This document shows positions 25,785 through 34,439 of a stretch of 64,000 nt of DNA, one piece after another. The notes below the pieces were generated by a model. It did no database searches. It was not told where the DNA came from and was given only the letters and a program-made list of their open reading frames with translations. Position 1 is the stretch's first letter; every line of letters begins with the position of its first letter. This DNA is from Clostridiaceae bacterium. GTDB lineage: Bacteria; Bacillota; Clostridia; Saccharofermentanales; Saccharofermentanaceae. The stretch lies in NCBI GenBank assembly GCA_012729635.1, contig JAAYCT010000016.1, positions 24,005 to 88,004 of the forward strand. The letters are read 5' to 3'. A program made the translations under genes and the position numbers.

Positions 25785-26915
25785 ATGGAAAAACGAAGAA
25801 TGAAAAAACTGAATGTAACGACCTCGCTTTTGGGGTTCGGATGTATGCGCTTTCCGCTGGACGAAAGCGGAAAAATCAACCGGCCGGTATCGGAGGCCAT
25901 GCTCTTGGATGCCTACCGCTCCGGGGTGAACTATTTTGATACCGCATATTCCTACCATAACAGTGAAAGCGAAAGTTTTATCGGAGACGTATTGGCGCAG
26001 CTTCCGAGGGAAAGTTACTATCTGGCGACCAAGTTTCCCAGTTGGATGTTGAAGAAGACCTCGGACGTCCGTGAAATTTTCGACATTCAGTTGTCACGAC
26101 TGAAAAAGGACTACGTTGATTTTTATCTGATCCACACCCTCAATCAAGGATTCTGGGAAAAAACACTTTCCCTGGGTGTAATCGAAGAATGTGAGCGGCT
26201 AAAAAAGGAAGGGAAGATTCGTTACCTGGGCTTCTCGTTTCATGATTCGTACGAAGTTTTCGAGAAGATCATCAAGGCCTATCCGTGGGATTTCTGTCAG
26301 ATTCAGCTCAATTACATGGATACGGAAGAGCAGGCCGGCATGAAGGGATACGAGCTTGCCGAGAGCCTCGGAATTCCCGTTGTGGTTATGGAGCCCGTCA
26401 AGGGCGGCTCGCTGGCGCGTTTGCCCGAGGATGTCTCCTCGGTTCTGAGCGCGGTGGATCCCGACGCATCGCCGTCATCATGGGCACTTCGTTGGGTCGG
26501 AAGCCTGCCGAACGTTAAGGTGGTGTTAAGCGGGATGTCCGCGCCGGAACAGGTGCGCGAGAACTGCTCGATTTTCGAGCGTTTTGAACCGTTGAATGAC
26601 CGGGAGCACGACGCGATACAAAAGGCTTCCGAAATATTCCGGAAAAGAATTCGAAACGGTTGCACCGGATGTAAATACTGCATGCCGTGTCCGGCCGGTG
26701 TCAACATCCCGGAGAACTTTAAAATATGGAATGAGTACGGGATGTTCGAAAATATCGACCATACCCGTTGGTCGTGGAACGAGGCTTTGCCCGCCGACGC
26801 AAAGCCGGATCGATGTGTAGAGTGCGGTCAGTGTGAGGCGGCTTGTCCTCAGGGGCTATCGATCATAGAGGACCTGAAGACACTGCAGGCGGAAATCGAG
26901 AAAGCGATCCGCTGA
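25785..26915 (+). CDS. Aldo/keto reductase with C-terminal 4Fe-4S ferredoxin domain
   Basis: A 376-residue protein. Residues 1-270 are an AKR barrel (GFGCMRFPL, DTAYSYHNSES with catalytic Asp and Tyr, ATKFPSW with Lys, LIHTLN with His). The C-terminal 100 residues are ferredoxin-like, with CTGCKYCMPCPAG near 293-305 and CVECGQCEAACPQG near 344-357, enough Cys for two 4Fe-4S clusters. Such proteins are common in anaerobes and are thought to couple a reductase to a low-potential electron donor; the substrate is not known. GGGAGGA precedes the start. It lies 28 bases after the NERD-like gene and 71 before the ECF S component. Confidence 0.92.
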   Translation: MEKRRMKKLNVTTSLLGFGCMRFPLDESGKINRPVSEAMLLDAYRSGVNYFDTAYSYHNSESESFIGDVLAQLPRESYYLATKFPSWMLKKTSDVREIFDIQLSRLKKDYVDFYLIHTLNQGFWEKTLSLGVIEECERLKKEGKIRYLGFSFHDSYEVFEKIIKAYPWDFCQIQLNYMDTEEQAGMKGYELAESLGIPVVVMEPVKGGSLARLPEDVSSVLSAVDPDASPSSWALRWVGSLPNVKVVLSGMSAPEQVRENCSIFERFEPLNDREHDAIQKASEIFRKRIRNGCTGCKYCMPCPAGVNIPENFKIWNEYGMFENIDHTRWSWNEALPADAKPDRCVECGQCEAACPQGLSIIEDLKTLQAEIEKAIR

Positions 26916-26986
26916 GTGGCTTCCCACCTCAAAAACAATCATTAATAAAGGATCCGTGTAAAATCTCGGAGCGGGAGGTCGATGGT

Positions 26987-27655
26987 GTGACCGAAAATAA
27001 TAAACTGAAAAATCCGTCGGGATCGAATCGCAATTGGATTCGCGGGTTGGTATTCGGAGGATTGCTGATTGCGATCGGTATCATATTGCCGATGCTTTTC
27101 CACGCTCCGGGCGGTCAGGCTGCCGGAAAAACATTTCTTCCGATGCATATCCCAGTATTGATCGGCGGTCTTCTTCTGGGCCCGTTCTACGGTGCCGCCA
27201 TCGGGGCAATCACTCCGTTTATCAACTCCGTCGCGACCGGGATGCCGCCTCCGGCGGTCATGCCGTTTATGGTGGTGGAACTCGGAGTATACGGGATGGT
27301 CGCAGGATTTTTCTATCATACATTGAAGCTGAATCGCTTCCGCTTTCCCCTTAGCTTGAAAGAGGGGAAAGCCCCCGGAAAAGAAGTGACGAACACGGAA
27401 CGCTTTTTCGGTCTGTATACTTCGTTGATCCTTGCAATGATCGCTGGCCGAGCGGTGTATGCAATGGCTCTTCTTGTCGCAAATCGGCTTTTCGGGATGG
27501 AGAAAGCGGACCCGGCTTCCGTTCCGATCGCGATCGCCACCGGAATCATCGGGATTATTATCCAGTTGGTGATCATTCCGCCGATTATTTTCGCGCTTCA
27601 AAAGGGAGGAATCTCGAATGGATCATTTACAAGAAGCCGTCCGAAAACTAAGTGA
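26987..27655 (+). CDS. ECF transporter substrate-binding (S) component
   Basis: A 222-residue membrane protein with about five or six hydrophobic helices. The N-terminus (GLLIAIGIILPMLFHAPGG, then LPMHIPVLIGGLLLGPFYGAAIGAITPFIN) is the common pattern of ECF S components, which bind a vitamin or metal and share the EcfAA'T energising module encoded elsewhere. The start is GTG 26987, supported by GGGAGGT seven bases upstream; longer in-frame readings lack a site. It overlaps the DUF1893 gene by 38 bases, so they are coupled. The substrate cannot be read from sequence. Confidence 0.82.
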   Translation: MTENNKLKNPSGSNRNWIRGLVFGGLLIAIGIILPMLFHAPGGQAAGKTFLPMHIPVLIGGLLLGPFYGAAIGAITPFINSVATGMPPPAVMPFMVVELGVYGMVAGFFYHTLKLNRFRFPLSLKEGKAPGKEVTNTERFFGLYTSLILAMIAGRAVYAMALLVANRLFGMEKADPASVPIAIATGIIGIIIQLVIIPPIIFALQKGGISNGSFTRSRPKTK

Positions 27656-28031
27656 AACCGACGCTACCTTTGTTGCCGTAAATAACGACAGAATAATCGA
27701 ATCGCATGAGCGGGGAATCGCTCCGATTCTGACGCTTCTTCTGACAGAGCCGGAGGCGCTTCGCGGTGCGTCTGTCGCCGACAAAGTGATCGGAAAAGCG
27801 GCCGCTCTTCTCCTGATTTACGCGGGTGTCGACCATCTTCATGCCAAAACAATCAGCGAGCACGCGGTTTCGGTGCTTTCCGAACACCCGGTATCTTATT
27901 CATTCGGACAAAAAGTTCCTTTCATCGTCAATCGCAAAGGGGACGGGATTTGCCCGATGGAAAAACAGGTCCTGAACATTACCGATCCGAAGAAAGCATT
28001 CGAGATTCTACGCGTGGGGATGGAACTCTAA
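27618..28031 (+). CDS. DUF1893 protein
   Basis: A 137-residue protein of the DUF1893 (TM1506-type) family, recognised from the pattern DRIIESHERGIAPILTLL, GASVADKVIGKAAALLLIYAGV and HAKTISEHAVSVLSEH. As far as I recall, the structure solved for a member has a cytidine deaminase-like fold, but no activity is established. Here it lacks the zinc-binding PCxxC of true deaminases. The gene overlaps the ECF S component by 38 bases with GGGAGGA before its ATG. This pairing suggests that the two act on the same small molecule. Confidence 0.85.
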   Translation: MDHLQEAVRKLSETDATFVAVNNDRIIESHERGIAPILTLLLTEPEALRGASVADKVIGKAAALLLIYAGVDHLHAKTISEHAVSVLSEHPVSYSFGQKVPFIVNRKGDGICPMEKQVLNITDPKKAFEILRVGMEL

Positions 28032-28285
28032 AATATCACATATTTGCGATTAGGTTGAGAATATAAATCCCCTAAATAATGGCACCAAACGCTTATATTT
28101 AAGCAATATACTGCAATTATACCTTTTTCTTGATTGTTAGCAACAATTTGTTCACATTTGATATAGTAAAACGACGCTTTGTTTTCAATTCGTCTACTTT
28201 TCAGGCGCGCTGACCGTGCATAATATAGATAGGAAATCCGCTGTCTCGCGGGTTTGATTATTAAAAAAATGCAGGAGGCGGTGTT
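28032..28285. other. AT-rich intergenic stretch with no gene
   Basis: This 254-base gap is clearly richer in A+T than its neighbours. A possible -10 box (CATAAT, 28219-28224) lies ahead of the SDR gene, and a short CCGC/GCGG hairpin follows. I see no open reading frame, tRNA or clear terminator in it. Confidence 0.5.
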
Positions 28286-29335
28286 ATGAAACAGCAGTAT
28301 CTTGTTACCGACGCGATCGGGCAACTGGGGAATGCAATCACCCGGCTTCTTCTTGACCACGGGAGTTCGGTTCGTGTTCTGGTTCCTCCGGAGACCGATA
28401 TGACGGCCCTCAGAGGTCTGCCGGTTGATATCGTTTATGGCGATGTGTTGGTCAAGGATTCCATGAAGCCTTTCTTTGATATTGAGAATATTCGCGAAAG
28501 TATCGTGATTCATACGGCGGAAAAACGTTCGGTCACGGAGATGCGCGATCCTCTGATCCATCGGGTGAATGTTCAGGGAACGATGAATGTGACCGATATT
28601 TGCGTGAAAAAAAGAGTGGCCCGGTTGGTGTATATCGGCTCCGCGCATGCGATCCCCGAAACAGGGAACGGAGATGAAATTGCCGAAATCGAGCACTTCA
28701 ACAGAGATCTTGTACAAGGAGATTACGCAAAATCAAAAGCGGAAGCGACACAATATATCCTCAATAAGGTGACGCTGAACGGTTTGAACGCAGTCATTGT
28801 TCACCCGTCCGGAATTATCGGTCCGTATGAATACGGAGAGTCTGAGGTCGTTCAACTGATTCGGGAATATCTTTCCGGGGATTTAACGACCGTAATCAAC
28901 GGAGGATATGATTTTGCGGACGTTCGGGATGTAGCGCAAGGTGTCTTATCCGCGGCGGAAAGAGGAAACTGCGGGTCGTGCTATATTCTTTCCAATCAGT
29001 ACGTAAGCGCCGCGGATTTTCTGGACGGACTTCAGAACATTACCGGTTATCCCCCGATCAAGAAAATCGTGCCCTTGTGGGTCGCACAGCGTACCGCGGG
29101 AATCAATCGAATGGTTTACCGTTTCCTGAAGAGAAAGGCTCCCATCGATTCCTATGCGGTTTTCACGGTATATCCGAACGCAAAATACTCGCATTCCCGT
29201 GCGGATCAGGACTTGTCCTATAAACCGCGGGATATCAATAAAAGTCTTGCGGATACACTTGCATGGCTGAAAAGACAGGATAAAATGCGGGAAAGAGAAA
29301 TGCAGCAGAACGTACAGACGGGTACCGGAGCGTAA
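28286..29335 (+). CDS. NAD-dependent epimerase/dehydratase (extended SDR)
   Basis: A 349-residue extended short-chain dehydrogenase. The N-terminal nucleotide-binding motif is altered to VTDAIGQLGN instead of TGATGFIG, but the strand-Gly pattern remains. The catalytic pair is Tyr and Lys in DYAKSKAE, and VHPSGIIGPYEYG plus ADVRDVAQGVLSA are typical of NAD-epimerases. It probably acts on a nucleotide sugar or related steroid-like aldehyde; no sugar cluster surrounds it. GGAGGCGG lies upstream of the ATG. A very strong terminator follows. Confidence 0.88.
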   Translation: MKQQYLVTDAIGQLGNAITRLLLDHGSSVRVLVPPETDMTALRGLPVDIVYGDVLVKDSMKPFFDIENIRESIVIHTAEKRSVTEMRDPLIHRVNVQGTMNVTDICVKKRVARLVYIGSAHAIPETGNGDEIAEIEHFNRDLVQGDYAKSKAEATQYILNKVTLNGLNAVIVHPSGIIGPYEYGESEVVQLIREYLSGDLTTVINGGYDFADVRDVAQGVLSAAERGNCGSCYILSNQYVSAADFLDGLQNITGYPPIKKIVPLWVAQRTAGINRMVYRFLKRKAPIDSYAVFTVYPNAKYSHSRADQDLSYKPRDINKSLADTLAWLKRQDKMREREMQQNVQTGTGA

Positions 29336-29356
29336 CGCTGATTCGCAAAAGCCAGG

Positions 29357-29387
29357 TCGGGGCCGTGACTACGGCCCCGATTTTTTT
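29357..29387 (+). terminator. Strong intrinsic terminator after the SDR gene
   Basis: Perfect 10-bp stem (TCGGGGCCGT with ACGGCCCCGA), four-base loop and seven T. The right arm contains the stop codon region of the convergent GNAT gene. Confidence 0.94.
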
Positions 29388-29839
29388 ATCTGTCGGAGCA
29401 TGGGTGTAAATCGGATGCCCTGTTTTTCCTGCTCGCCGGATATGGCGCGAAACTCAAGTCGCTCATAAAAAGCGACAGCGTACGGGGATGAGTTGACCGT
29501 AAGCGTATTACAATTCATTAGCGTAGCGAATTGCTCGACCCTCGCAACAAGAGATTTTGCGATCCCCTTTCGCTGGTGATTGGTATCGACAAACAATAAA
29601 GAAATGTGCGAGGAACCGCGAATGGCAATAACACCGACGATTTTTCCTTGACGAATCGCTCCCCAGAAGCGAAGCACCCCGGAATCCAACATGCGAGCGA
29701 TTTGATCCGGATCGATGAAGTCGCGAAAAACCCGGATGCCTTCCTGTGTATATTCGGGAGCCTCAAAGCGCGAAAAAACGGACCAGACCAGCTCGAGCGC
29801 TTCCGGAAGATCCTTTTCGAAAAGTTTTCGAATCAGCAT
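29369..29839 (-). CDS. GNAT-family N-acetyltransferase
   Basis: A 156-residue acetyltransferase. The acetyl-CoA-binding motif A is visible as SLLFVDTNHQRKGIAKSLV (about residues 81-99, R/QxxGxG/A as QRKGIA), followed by NSSPYAVAFYERLEF, the usual motif B. It would transfer acetyl from acetyl-CoA to an amine; substrates of this group are very diverse. It lies 18 bases downstream of the flavin oxidoreductase gene on the same strand and may be co-transcribed. Its last codons lie inside the terminator of the convergent SDR gene. Confidence 0.88.
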   Translation of the reverse strand: MLIRKLFEKDLPEALELVWSVFSRFEAPEYTQEGIRVFRDFIDPDQIARMLDSGVLRFWGAIRQGKIVGVIAIRGSSHISLLFVDTNHQRKGIAKSLVARVEQFATLMNCNTLTVNSSPYAVAFYERLEFRAISGEQEKQGIRFTPMLRQIKKSGP

Positions 29840-29857
29840 GGGTCACCCGATTCTCCT

Positions 29858-31366
29858 TTATTCGGAGTCATGAGCGTGAAGATTGGAAAGCGCCCAGGCC
29901 GTCAATTCGTTTAAGGAGGGATGGATGACCATCGAATTCATGACCGGCATGATCGTGCCGAGCTGGCGACAAATCCTTCGGATGGGCCGGATTTCGGGTC
30001 TTTCGAGGCGAGTTCGGTCCGATTCGCCCTCGGAGTCACACATATAACCCGTATTCATCAGATAGACGAAAGGCTGAACGAGTAGTGCAGCCTGATGGCC
30101 GACGACATGAGCACCGATCAGTTTCCCTTGCTCGTCGATTACGATTTTCACAAAACCATTGTCCGAGTCGTTCTCGGATATTCCCATCGCTGAGCCGGCC
30201 GCAATGTCGGAAAAGCGATTTCGTCCGACAAAGACGCGAATCCCGCGCTCCAAAGCTTGTTTTTCGGTCATTCCGACATGAGCTACCTGAGGACAGGTGA
30301 AAATGGTCCACGGGACGGAATGATATCGGACCGGCTTCGGATCGTCTGCGCCAAAAAGGTTTCCAATAAGTATCCCGGCTTCGTAATTTGCTTTATGACG
30401 GAACGGATAGATCCCGTTAATATCACCGATTGCCCAGATGTGATCCTGATTGGTCTTCAAATATTCATCGGTCTTGATCCATCCCCGCTCATCCGTTTCG
30501 ATATTTGCGTTTTCGATTCCGAGCCAATCGCTGTTGGGTCGTAAACCGGAGGCGATGAATATTTCGTCCGTATCGATACGGGTCCGACTCGGGTCGTTGG
30601 AATTTTCGACAAGAACATATTTACCTTTTTCATCCCGTCCCGCAAAAACCAACTGGTGATGAGTTAAAACCTCGATGCCGTTGTGTTCGAACTCCTTTTG
30701 GACCGCGATGCTGATTTCCTCATCCTCGGTCGGAAGAATCATCGGAAGCCGTTCGACCAGCGTGACCTTAGAACCGAACGCAGAAAAAATATGCGCGAAT
30801 TCCGCGCCGACCGCTCCGGCTCCCACAATCACCAGTTTTCTCCACGGAGCGGCCGGAAATTTTTCCCCGAAAAAACTCTCTGAAGTGACATAACCGGTCT
30901 GTTCGAGACCTTCGATCGAGGGTACCAACGTTCGCCCGCCGGGTGCCAGAATGAATCGGTCCGATTCAAATTCGACGTGCTCCTCAAGGCGTTCCGAAGT
31001 GACGCGAAACGTGTGCGGTCCCGTGAACGCGCCGGTTCCTCGATATACGTCCAGTCCGTCGACGCCCGAAAGACCTTCGGAAATGCGATCGGAGTGAGCA
31101 ATTTGTGCCCACATTCGTGACGCAATTTTGTTCCAATCGATTCCCAGCGCGTCGAGATGGACGCCGACTCGTCCGGAGCGCTGGGCTTCGCGGATCAGAT
31201 CCGCGGGATATACGAGCATCTTCGAGGGAATACAACCGCGAGTGAGGCATGTTCCGCCGAATTTTGATTTTTCTACGAAAGCGACGGAAAGTCCTGCCTG
31301 TAAAGCCGGTTCGACCAACATGAGGCCGGCACCGCTGCCGACGATGGTCAGATCGCATTTCTTCAT
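29858..31366 (-). CDS. Class I pyridine nucleotide-disulfide oxidoreductase (dihydrolipoamide dehydrogenase-like)
   Basis: A 502-residue flavoprotein. The FAD site is VGSGAGLMLVEPA near residue 8, followed by the redox disulfide in GGTCLTRGCIPSK; the NAD(P) site is IVGAGAVGAEFAHIF; and VIHPSLNEL near the C-terminus is the active-site base (His and Glu) that comes from the other subunit in the dimer. The best match is dihydrolipoamide dehydrogenase, but no 2-oxo acid dehydrogenase or glycine cleavage genes are near, and the GCIPSKMLVYPAD form also resembles mycothione/thiol reductases. GGAGGTG precedes the ATG. Confidence 0.85.
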   Translation of the reverse strand: MKKCDLTIVGSGAGLMLVEPALQAGLSVAFVEKSKFGGTCLTRGCIPSKMLVYPADLIREAQRSGRVGVHLDALGIDWNKIASRMWAQIAHSDRISEGLSGVDGLDVYRGTGAFTGPHTFRVTSERLEEHVEFESDRFILAPGGRTLVPSIEGLEQTGYVTSESFFGEKFPAAPWRKLVIVGAGAVGAEFAHIFSAFGSKVTLVERLPMILPTEDEEISIAVQKEFEHNGIEVLTHHQLVFAGRDEKGKYVLVENSNDPSRTRIDTDEIFIASGLRPNSDWLGIENANIETDERGWIKTDEYLKTNQDHIWAIGDINGIYPFRHKANYEAGILIGNLFGADDPKPVRYHSVPWTIFTCPQVAHVGMTEKQALERGIRVFVGRNRFSDIAAGSAMGISENDSDNGFVKIVIDEQGKLIGAHVVGHQAALLVQPFVYLMNTGYMCDSEGESDRTRLERPEIRPIRRICRQLGTIMPVMNSMVIHPSLNELTAWALSNLHAHDSE

Positions 31367-31422
31367 GAATCAACACCTCCGATCTTTATTGAACGAAATC
31401 GACGGCGGATATCTTTATGTCT

Positions 31423-31428
31423 ATTATA
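31423..31428 (-). promoter_or_regulatory. -10 box of the flavin oxidoreductase gene
   Basis: A perfect TATAAT on the minus strand 56 bases before the ATG at 31366. The -35 region is weak. Confidence 0.4.
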
Positions 31429-31519
31429 CCCGGAAAATAAGGTTGCGGAAATAACTTGCTTATTCTGTCGGATACAGTTTGGGGACAGCTTCTGTGCAAA
31501 TCGGCCGCCATAGAACCAA

Positions 31520-31604
31520 GAAAAGGACATTTTCCCGCCGGAGTTCCGCAGAGCCGCATTTGCGGTTCGAGGACCTGTCCGAACGCCGGAAAAATGTCCT
31601 TTTC
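31520..31604. repeat. Long nested hairpin just downstream of tRNA-Ala
   Basis: Outer arms of 14 bp (31520-31533 with 31591-31604), an inner CCGG/CCGG pair and at least one further hairpin (GAGCCGC with GCGGTTC) lie in the 85 bases after the tRNA 3' end. It could act as a large terminator for the tRNA, but the T run is weak; a small structured RNA or a degraded mobile fragment is also possible. Confidence 0.5.
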
Positions 31605-31609
31605 ATTTG

Positions 31610-31685
31610 TGGTGGAGACGAAGAGGATCGAACTCTCGACCTTACGGATGCGAACCGTACGCTCTCCCAGCTGAGCTACGCCCCC
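31610..31685 (-). tRNA. tRNA-Ala, anticodon CGC
   Basis: A 76-nt cloverleaf with encoded CCA. The acceptor stem 5' GGGGGCG pairs with CGTCTCC, giving the G3:U70 wobble that marks alanine tRNAs. The D arm GCTC-AGCTGGGA-GAGC, the anticodon arm TACGG-TTCGCAT-CCGTA (anticodon CGC, codon GCG) and the T arm GAGAG-TTCGATC-CTCTT are all intact. It is a single tRNA gene with its own strong promoter. Confidence 0.96.
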
Positions 31686-31778
31686 AAATCGGTGCTCTTG
31701 ACGGTAATCGATCACGCCCGGTGCCAATGATGCGTTAAATATTGAGCTGAACCGGAGCTTTCGAAAAACTGCCTTTCT

Positions 31779-31807
31779 ATTATCGTTTGCGTCCCCCTTT
31801 CTGTCAA
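31779..31807 (-). promoter_or_regulatory. Sigma-A promoter of the tRNA-Ala gene
   Basis: On the minus strand, a perfect TTGACA (31807-31802), a 17-base spacer and GATAAT (31784-31779), about 94 bases upstream of the mature tRNA 5' end. Confidence 0.8.
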
Positions 31808-31907
31808 GACCGAACGGCGGAATGTTGTTGACCCGTAAACACTTCACTTTCGACTATCCGGTGCATCTTTTCCCGGAAGTGACAGCGTTGATCGCCCGAT
31901 ATAATAA

Positions 31908-31940
31908 CCCCCATGCCGGATCCGATGACCGGCATGGGGG
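31908..31940 (-). terminator. Terminator after the PEPCK gene
   Basis: Perfect 12-bp stem (31908-31919 with 31929-31940) and nine-base loop, with TTATTAT following on the minus strand. It lies 39 bases after the PEPCK stop. Confidence 0.8.
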
Positions 31941-31978
31941 AAATCTCATCATGCGTGACGAAGTCCTGTCGAAGTTCC

Positions 31979-33877
31979 TTAGACCTTGTATTCGCCCGGC
32001 TTGATCAGGTCTCCGTACTTCTCGCGAGCGGCCTTGATTCGATCGATCTCGGCATCCCAGTAATCAAAGACTTCCTTCGGCGTGTTGGAATCCATTTTCT
32101 CGTAAAACGCTTTGGTGCGTTCGAGCTTTTCGATCCACTTCGTGCAACGGAACGTAAACAGATAGGTGTACTTGTCTTCGCTGAAGTCTTCGTTCAGGTA
32201 CTTCTTGAACAGAACGGCGAGATCCTTGTAGTGCGGGATCTTGCCCGTCGGGGTATCGTACGTCTCGTACTCTCCGTGAATCCGGCCTTCCGCCCAGTGC
32301 AACCAAACCCGCTTCGCGAGCTTACTGGTCATGAATTTGCCCTCTTCGCTGAGCATAAAGTAGTTCGTACTGAATACCTTCGGCGTTTCCTTAACGCTTT
32401 CGCCAAACTTGATGTTATTCATCGTATATTCGCCCAACGGATAAGAGACAAAGTCGAGGTTTGCCATCGGGCTCGGCTTGCGTACACCTTCCGCACCGAT
32501 TGTGGCGCTTGTCGTCTCGGACTCCAGTGTCGCGGCCTTCAGGAGGATACCGTCTCTCCATGACGGAGACTCCTCGATCGGAACGGAGATATCACTGTCG
32601 CGTCCGCCGTATAGGATCCCTTCGACCTTGACACCGTTCTTGGCCTCAAAGCCCTCTTTGTCGATGTTGTCCAGATAATCCAGTCGCATGGTATAGCGCG
32701 CGTTCCCGTGCGCGATTCCGACCGTATTGCCCTTCGCGTCCTTAACGCCTTCGTGCCAAGCTCCGAAATGGTTGCGTCCCTCCTTCGGAGCCTCCTCGCC
32801 CATGCCCAACCAGTACGGGTTCCCGTCGGGTCCCATCAGGACATTGGAAAAGATCACTTCCTGATTCTTTTTCAAATTCTCGAAAATCACCGGGTCATCC
32901 TCGGCGTTAACATCCTTAATGATCCCGAACATCCCGAACTCGACGTTAACGGCCCGGAATTCCCCGTTCATATTGCGGAAGTAGGCAATATCGTCACCGA
33001 CGATTTGCTCGCCGGGGATCATCGCCGTCGAGGTTTTGCCGCAAGCGGACGGGTACGCGCCGCAAAAGTAGGTCTTACGATTCTTCTCTTCGTTGAGCGC
33101 GGCCATAACAAACATGTGCTCGCAAAGCCATCCCTCTTTCCCCGCTTTGTTGATCGCGAGACGCATCGAATGCTTCTTCAATCCGATCGAGTTGCCGGCA
33201 TATTGGTTGTTCATCGAATATACGATGTTGTTCTGCGTATCCATGTAGATCCGACGCTTGTCGAGATTGACCGTATTGTTGTTCTCGTCCAGTTCTCCGG
33301 CCGAATGGATAAAACGGAAGAAGTCGCCTTTTTCCGAATCCTTCATCTTCATGAAGTGATTGTATGCCAAACGATATAAGATGGTCTCCGAGTGCGCAAC
33401 ATACCAACTGTCCGTGAACTGAATGCAGGGAATGGTGAACGGACTTTCGGTCGGACCTTCGGAGAAAAAGAGAACCACCGCATCTTTTCCCTTCATGATC
33501 CCCTTAGAAATACCCATGATCTCTTCATATCCGGCTTCGTACTCGATCGAGTTGAGCGATTTCATGTTCTCCAGATTCTCTTTGTACACCATGAATCGGG
33601 TCGACTGCTTGTCTCTGGCCTGGTCGCCGTAACCGTCCCAGTGGATCGTCTGTTTGGAGTTGGCCAACGTCACTTCCTCGCCGAGGCGAAGTGCCTGATC
33701 GCGAACATACTGGATATCCTTCTCGCTGTCATCGCAGATATATACGGACTTCGGGTCACAGTGATCAATAAAGAAGCCGATAAAATCCATTACCTTATCG
33801 TTCTGGAGCGCAGTCAACTTCTCATAACTCTCACTACTCATTCGATTCTTCAGCAGGTTCTCATAGTTTGTATTCAT
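31979..33877 (-). CDS. pckG: Phosphoenolpyruvate carboxykinase (GTP)
   Basis: A 632-residue PEP carboxykinase of the GTP class, which interconverts oxaloacetate and PEP with GTP/GDP. The nucleotide-binding GAYPSACGKTST, the metal-binding GDDIAYFRN and the substrate-binding segment FSEGPTESP are all visible. In fermenting anaerobes the enzyme often runs towards oxaloacetate as a CO2-fixing step. The start is ATG 33877, with AAAAGGAG seven bases upstream; a longer in-frame version from 33973 is rejected because it would run through the promoter. The gene is monocistronic, with its own promoter and terminator. Confidence 0.96.
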   Translation of the reverse strand: MNTNYENLLKNRMSSESYEKLTALQNDKVMDFIGFFIDHCDPKSVYICDDSEKDIQYVRDQALRLGEEVTLANSKQTIHWDGYGDQARDKQSTRFMVYKENLENMKSLNSIEYEAGYEEIMGISKGIMKGKDAVVLFFSEGPTESPFTIPCIQFTDSWYVAHSETILYRLAYNHFMKMKDSEKGDFFRFIHSAGELDENNNTVNLDKRRIYMDTQNNIVYSMNNQYAGNSIGLKKHSMRLAINKAGKEGWLCEHMFVMAALNEEKNRKTYFCGAYPSACGKTSTAMIPGEQIVGDDIAYFRNMNGEFRAVNVEFGMFGIIKDVNAEDDPVIFENLKKNQEVIFSNVLMGPDGNPYWLGMGEEAPKEGRNHFGAWHEGVKDAKGNTVGIAHGNARYTMRLDYLDNIDKEGFEAKNGVKVEGILYGGRDSDISVPIEESPSWRDGILLKAATLESETTSATIGAEGVRKPSPMANLDFVSYPLGEYTMNNIKFGESVKETPKVFSTNYFMLSEEGKFMTSKLAKRVWLHWAEGRIHGEYETYDTPTGKIPHYKDLAVLFKKYLNEDFSEDKYTYLFTFRCTKWIEKLERTKAFYEKMDSNTPKEVFDYWDAEIDRIKAAREKYGDLIKPGEYKV

Positions 33878-33983
33878 GGGGACTCCTTTTCTTCCTGTCT
33901 TGGATTTCACGAAATTATCGATCGCGACAGAGCGCGAATAAACATGATGATTGATTTCAAGTTTGAACAACACAGGCCATATT

Positions 33984-34013
33984 ATTTTAATGGTTTTGCA
34001 TTGCGTCTGTCAA
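33984..34013 (-). promoter_or_regulatory. Sigma-A promoter of the PEPCK gene
   Basis: On the minus strand: TTGACA (34013-34008), an 18-base spacer and TAAAAT (33989-33984). It ends only nine bases from the left flank of the inverted-repeat element. Confidence 0.7.
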
Positions 34014-34028
34014 TGATGTTCAACTCTG

Positions 34029-34439
34029 GGCTCTTCACCTGTTTCCGTGAAAAGCGAACAGAAAACCGGTCCGTGATCAATCGGTTGCCGTTTTCCTGCG
34101 GCCCAGTAGTCAGGATCCGGAATCCTAAATAATTCGAAGTAAGTTCACAATGCGGAATGGCTGACCGATGGCGCTGTTACTTGCTCGGTATAAGCAACAC
34201 ATTCTAATGCACAAAAATGGCGTGATTGACGATTTTCGATCGGTAGTGATCGACTCGAAAGGCCAAAACTACGGAACTCTTCTCTCGTCGGGGTTTCGCA
34301 CGAATCATCGCTCCGGTTGCCGGAATATCGCTTTCGTACGCATCATCGCTCCGGTTGCCGGAATATCGCTTTCGCACGCTTCATCGCTTCGGTTGCAGAA
34401 AACAATTATTCTGTGTTTCACGGAAACAGGTGAAGAGCC
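34029..34439. repeat. 411-bp element with 24-bp perfect terminal inverted repeats
   Basis: The 24 bases at 34029-34052 and 34416-34439 are perfect inverted copies. The seven bases AACTCTG lie directly next to the left end (34022-34028) and again two bases outside the right end (34442-34448), like a target-site duplication. Inside, a 38-bp unit is repeated in tandem. There is no convincing reading frame. The arrangement fits a non-autonomous transposon (MITE), but I cannot name a family. Confidence 0.55.
34305..34398 (+). repeat. 38-bp tandem repeat, about 2.5 copies
   Basis: Copies at 34305-34342 and 34343-34380 differ by only two bases, and a third, diverging copy starts at 34381. Each contains ATCGCTCCGGTTGCCGGAAT with a small GCCGG-centred dyad. 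The array lies within the inverted-repeat element. Confidence 0.85.

Noticed and set aside
26916..26986. Vitamin riboswitch ahead of the ECF S component
   Set aside because: Only 71 bases separate it from the upstream gene and no conserved core is seen.
33392..34132. 246-codon plus-strand frame opposite the PEPCK start
   Set aside because: It lies mostly antisense to PEPCK and runs through its promoter into the inverted-repeat element; no family resemblance.
34305..34398. Possible short CRISPR array from the 38-bp repeat
   Set aside because: Tandem units without spacers and no cas genes nearby.
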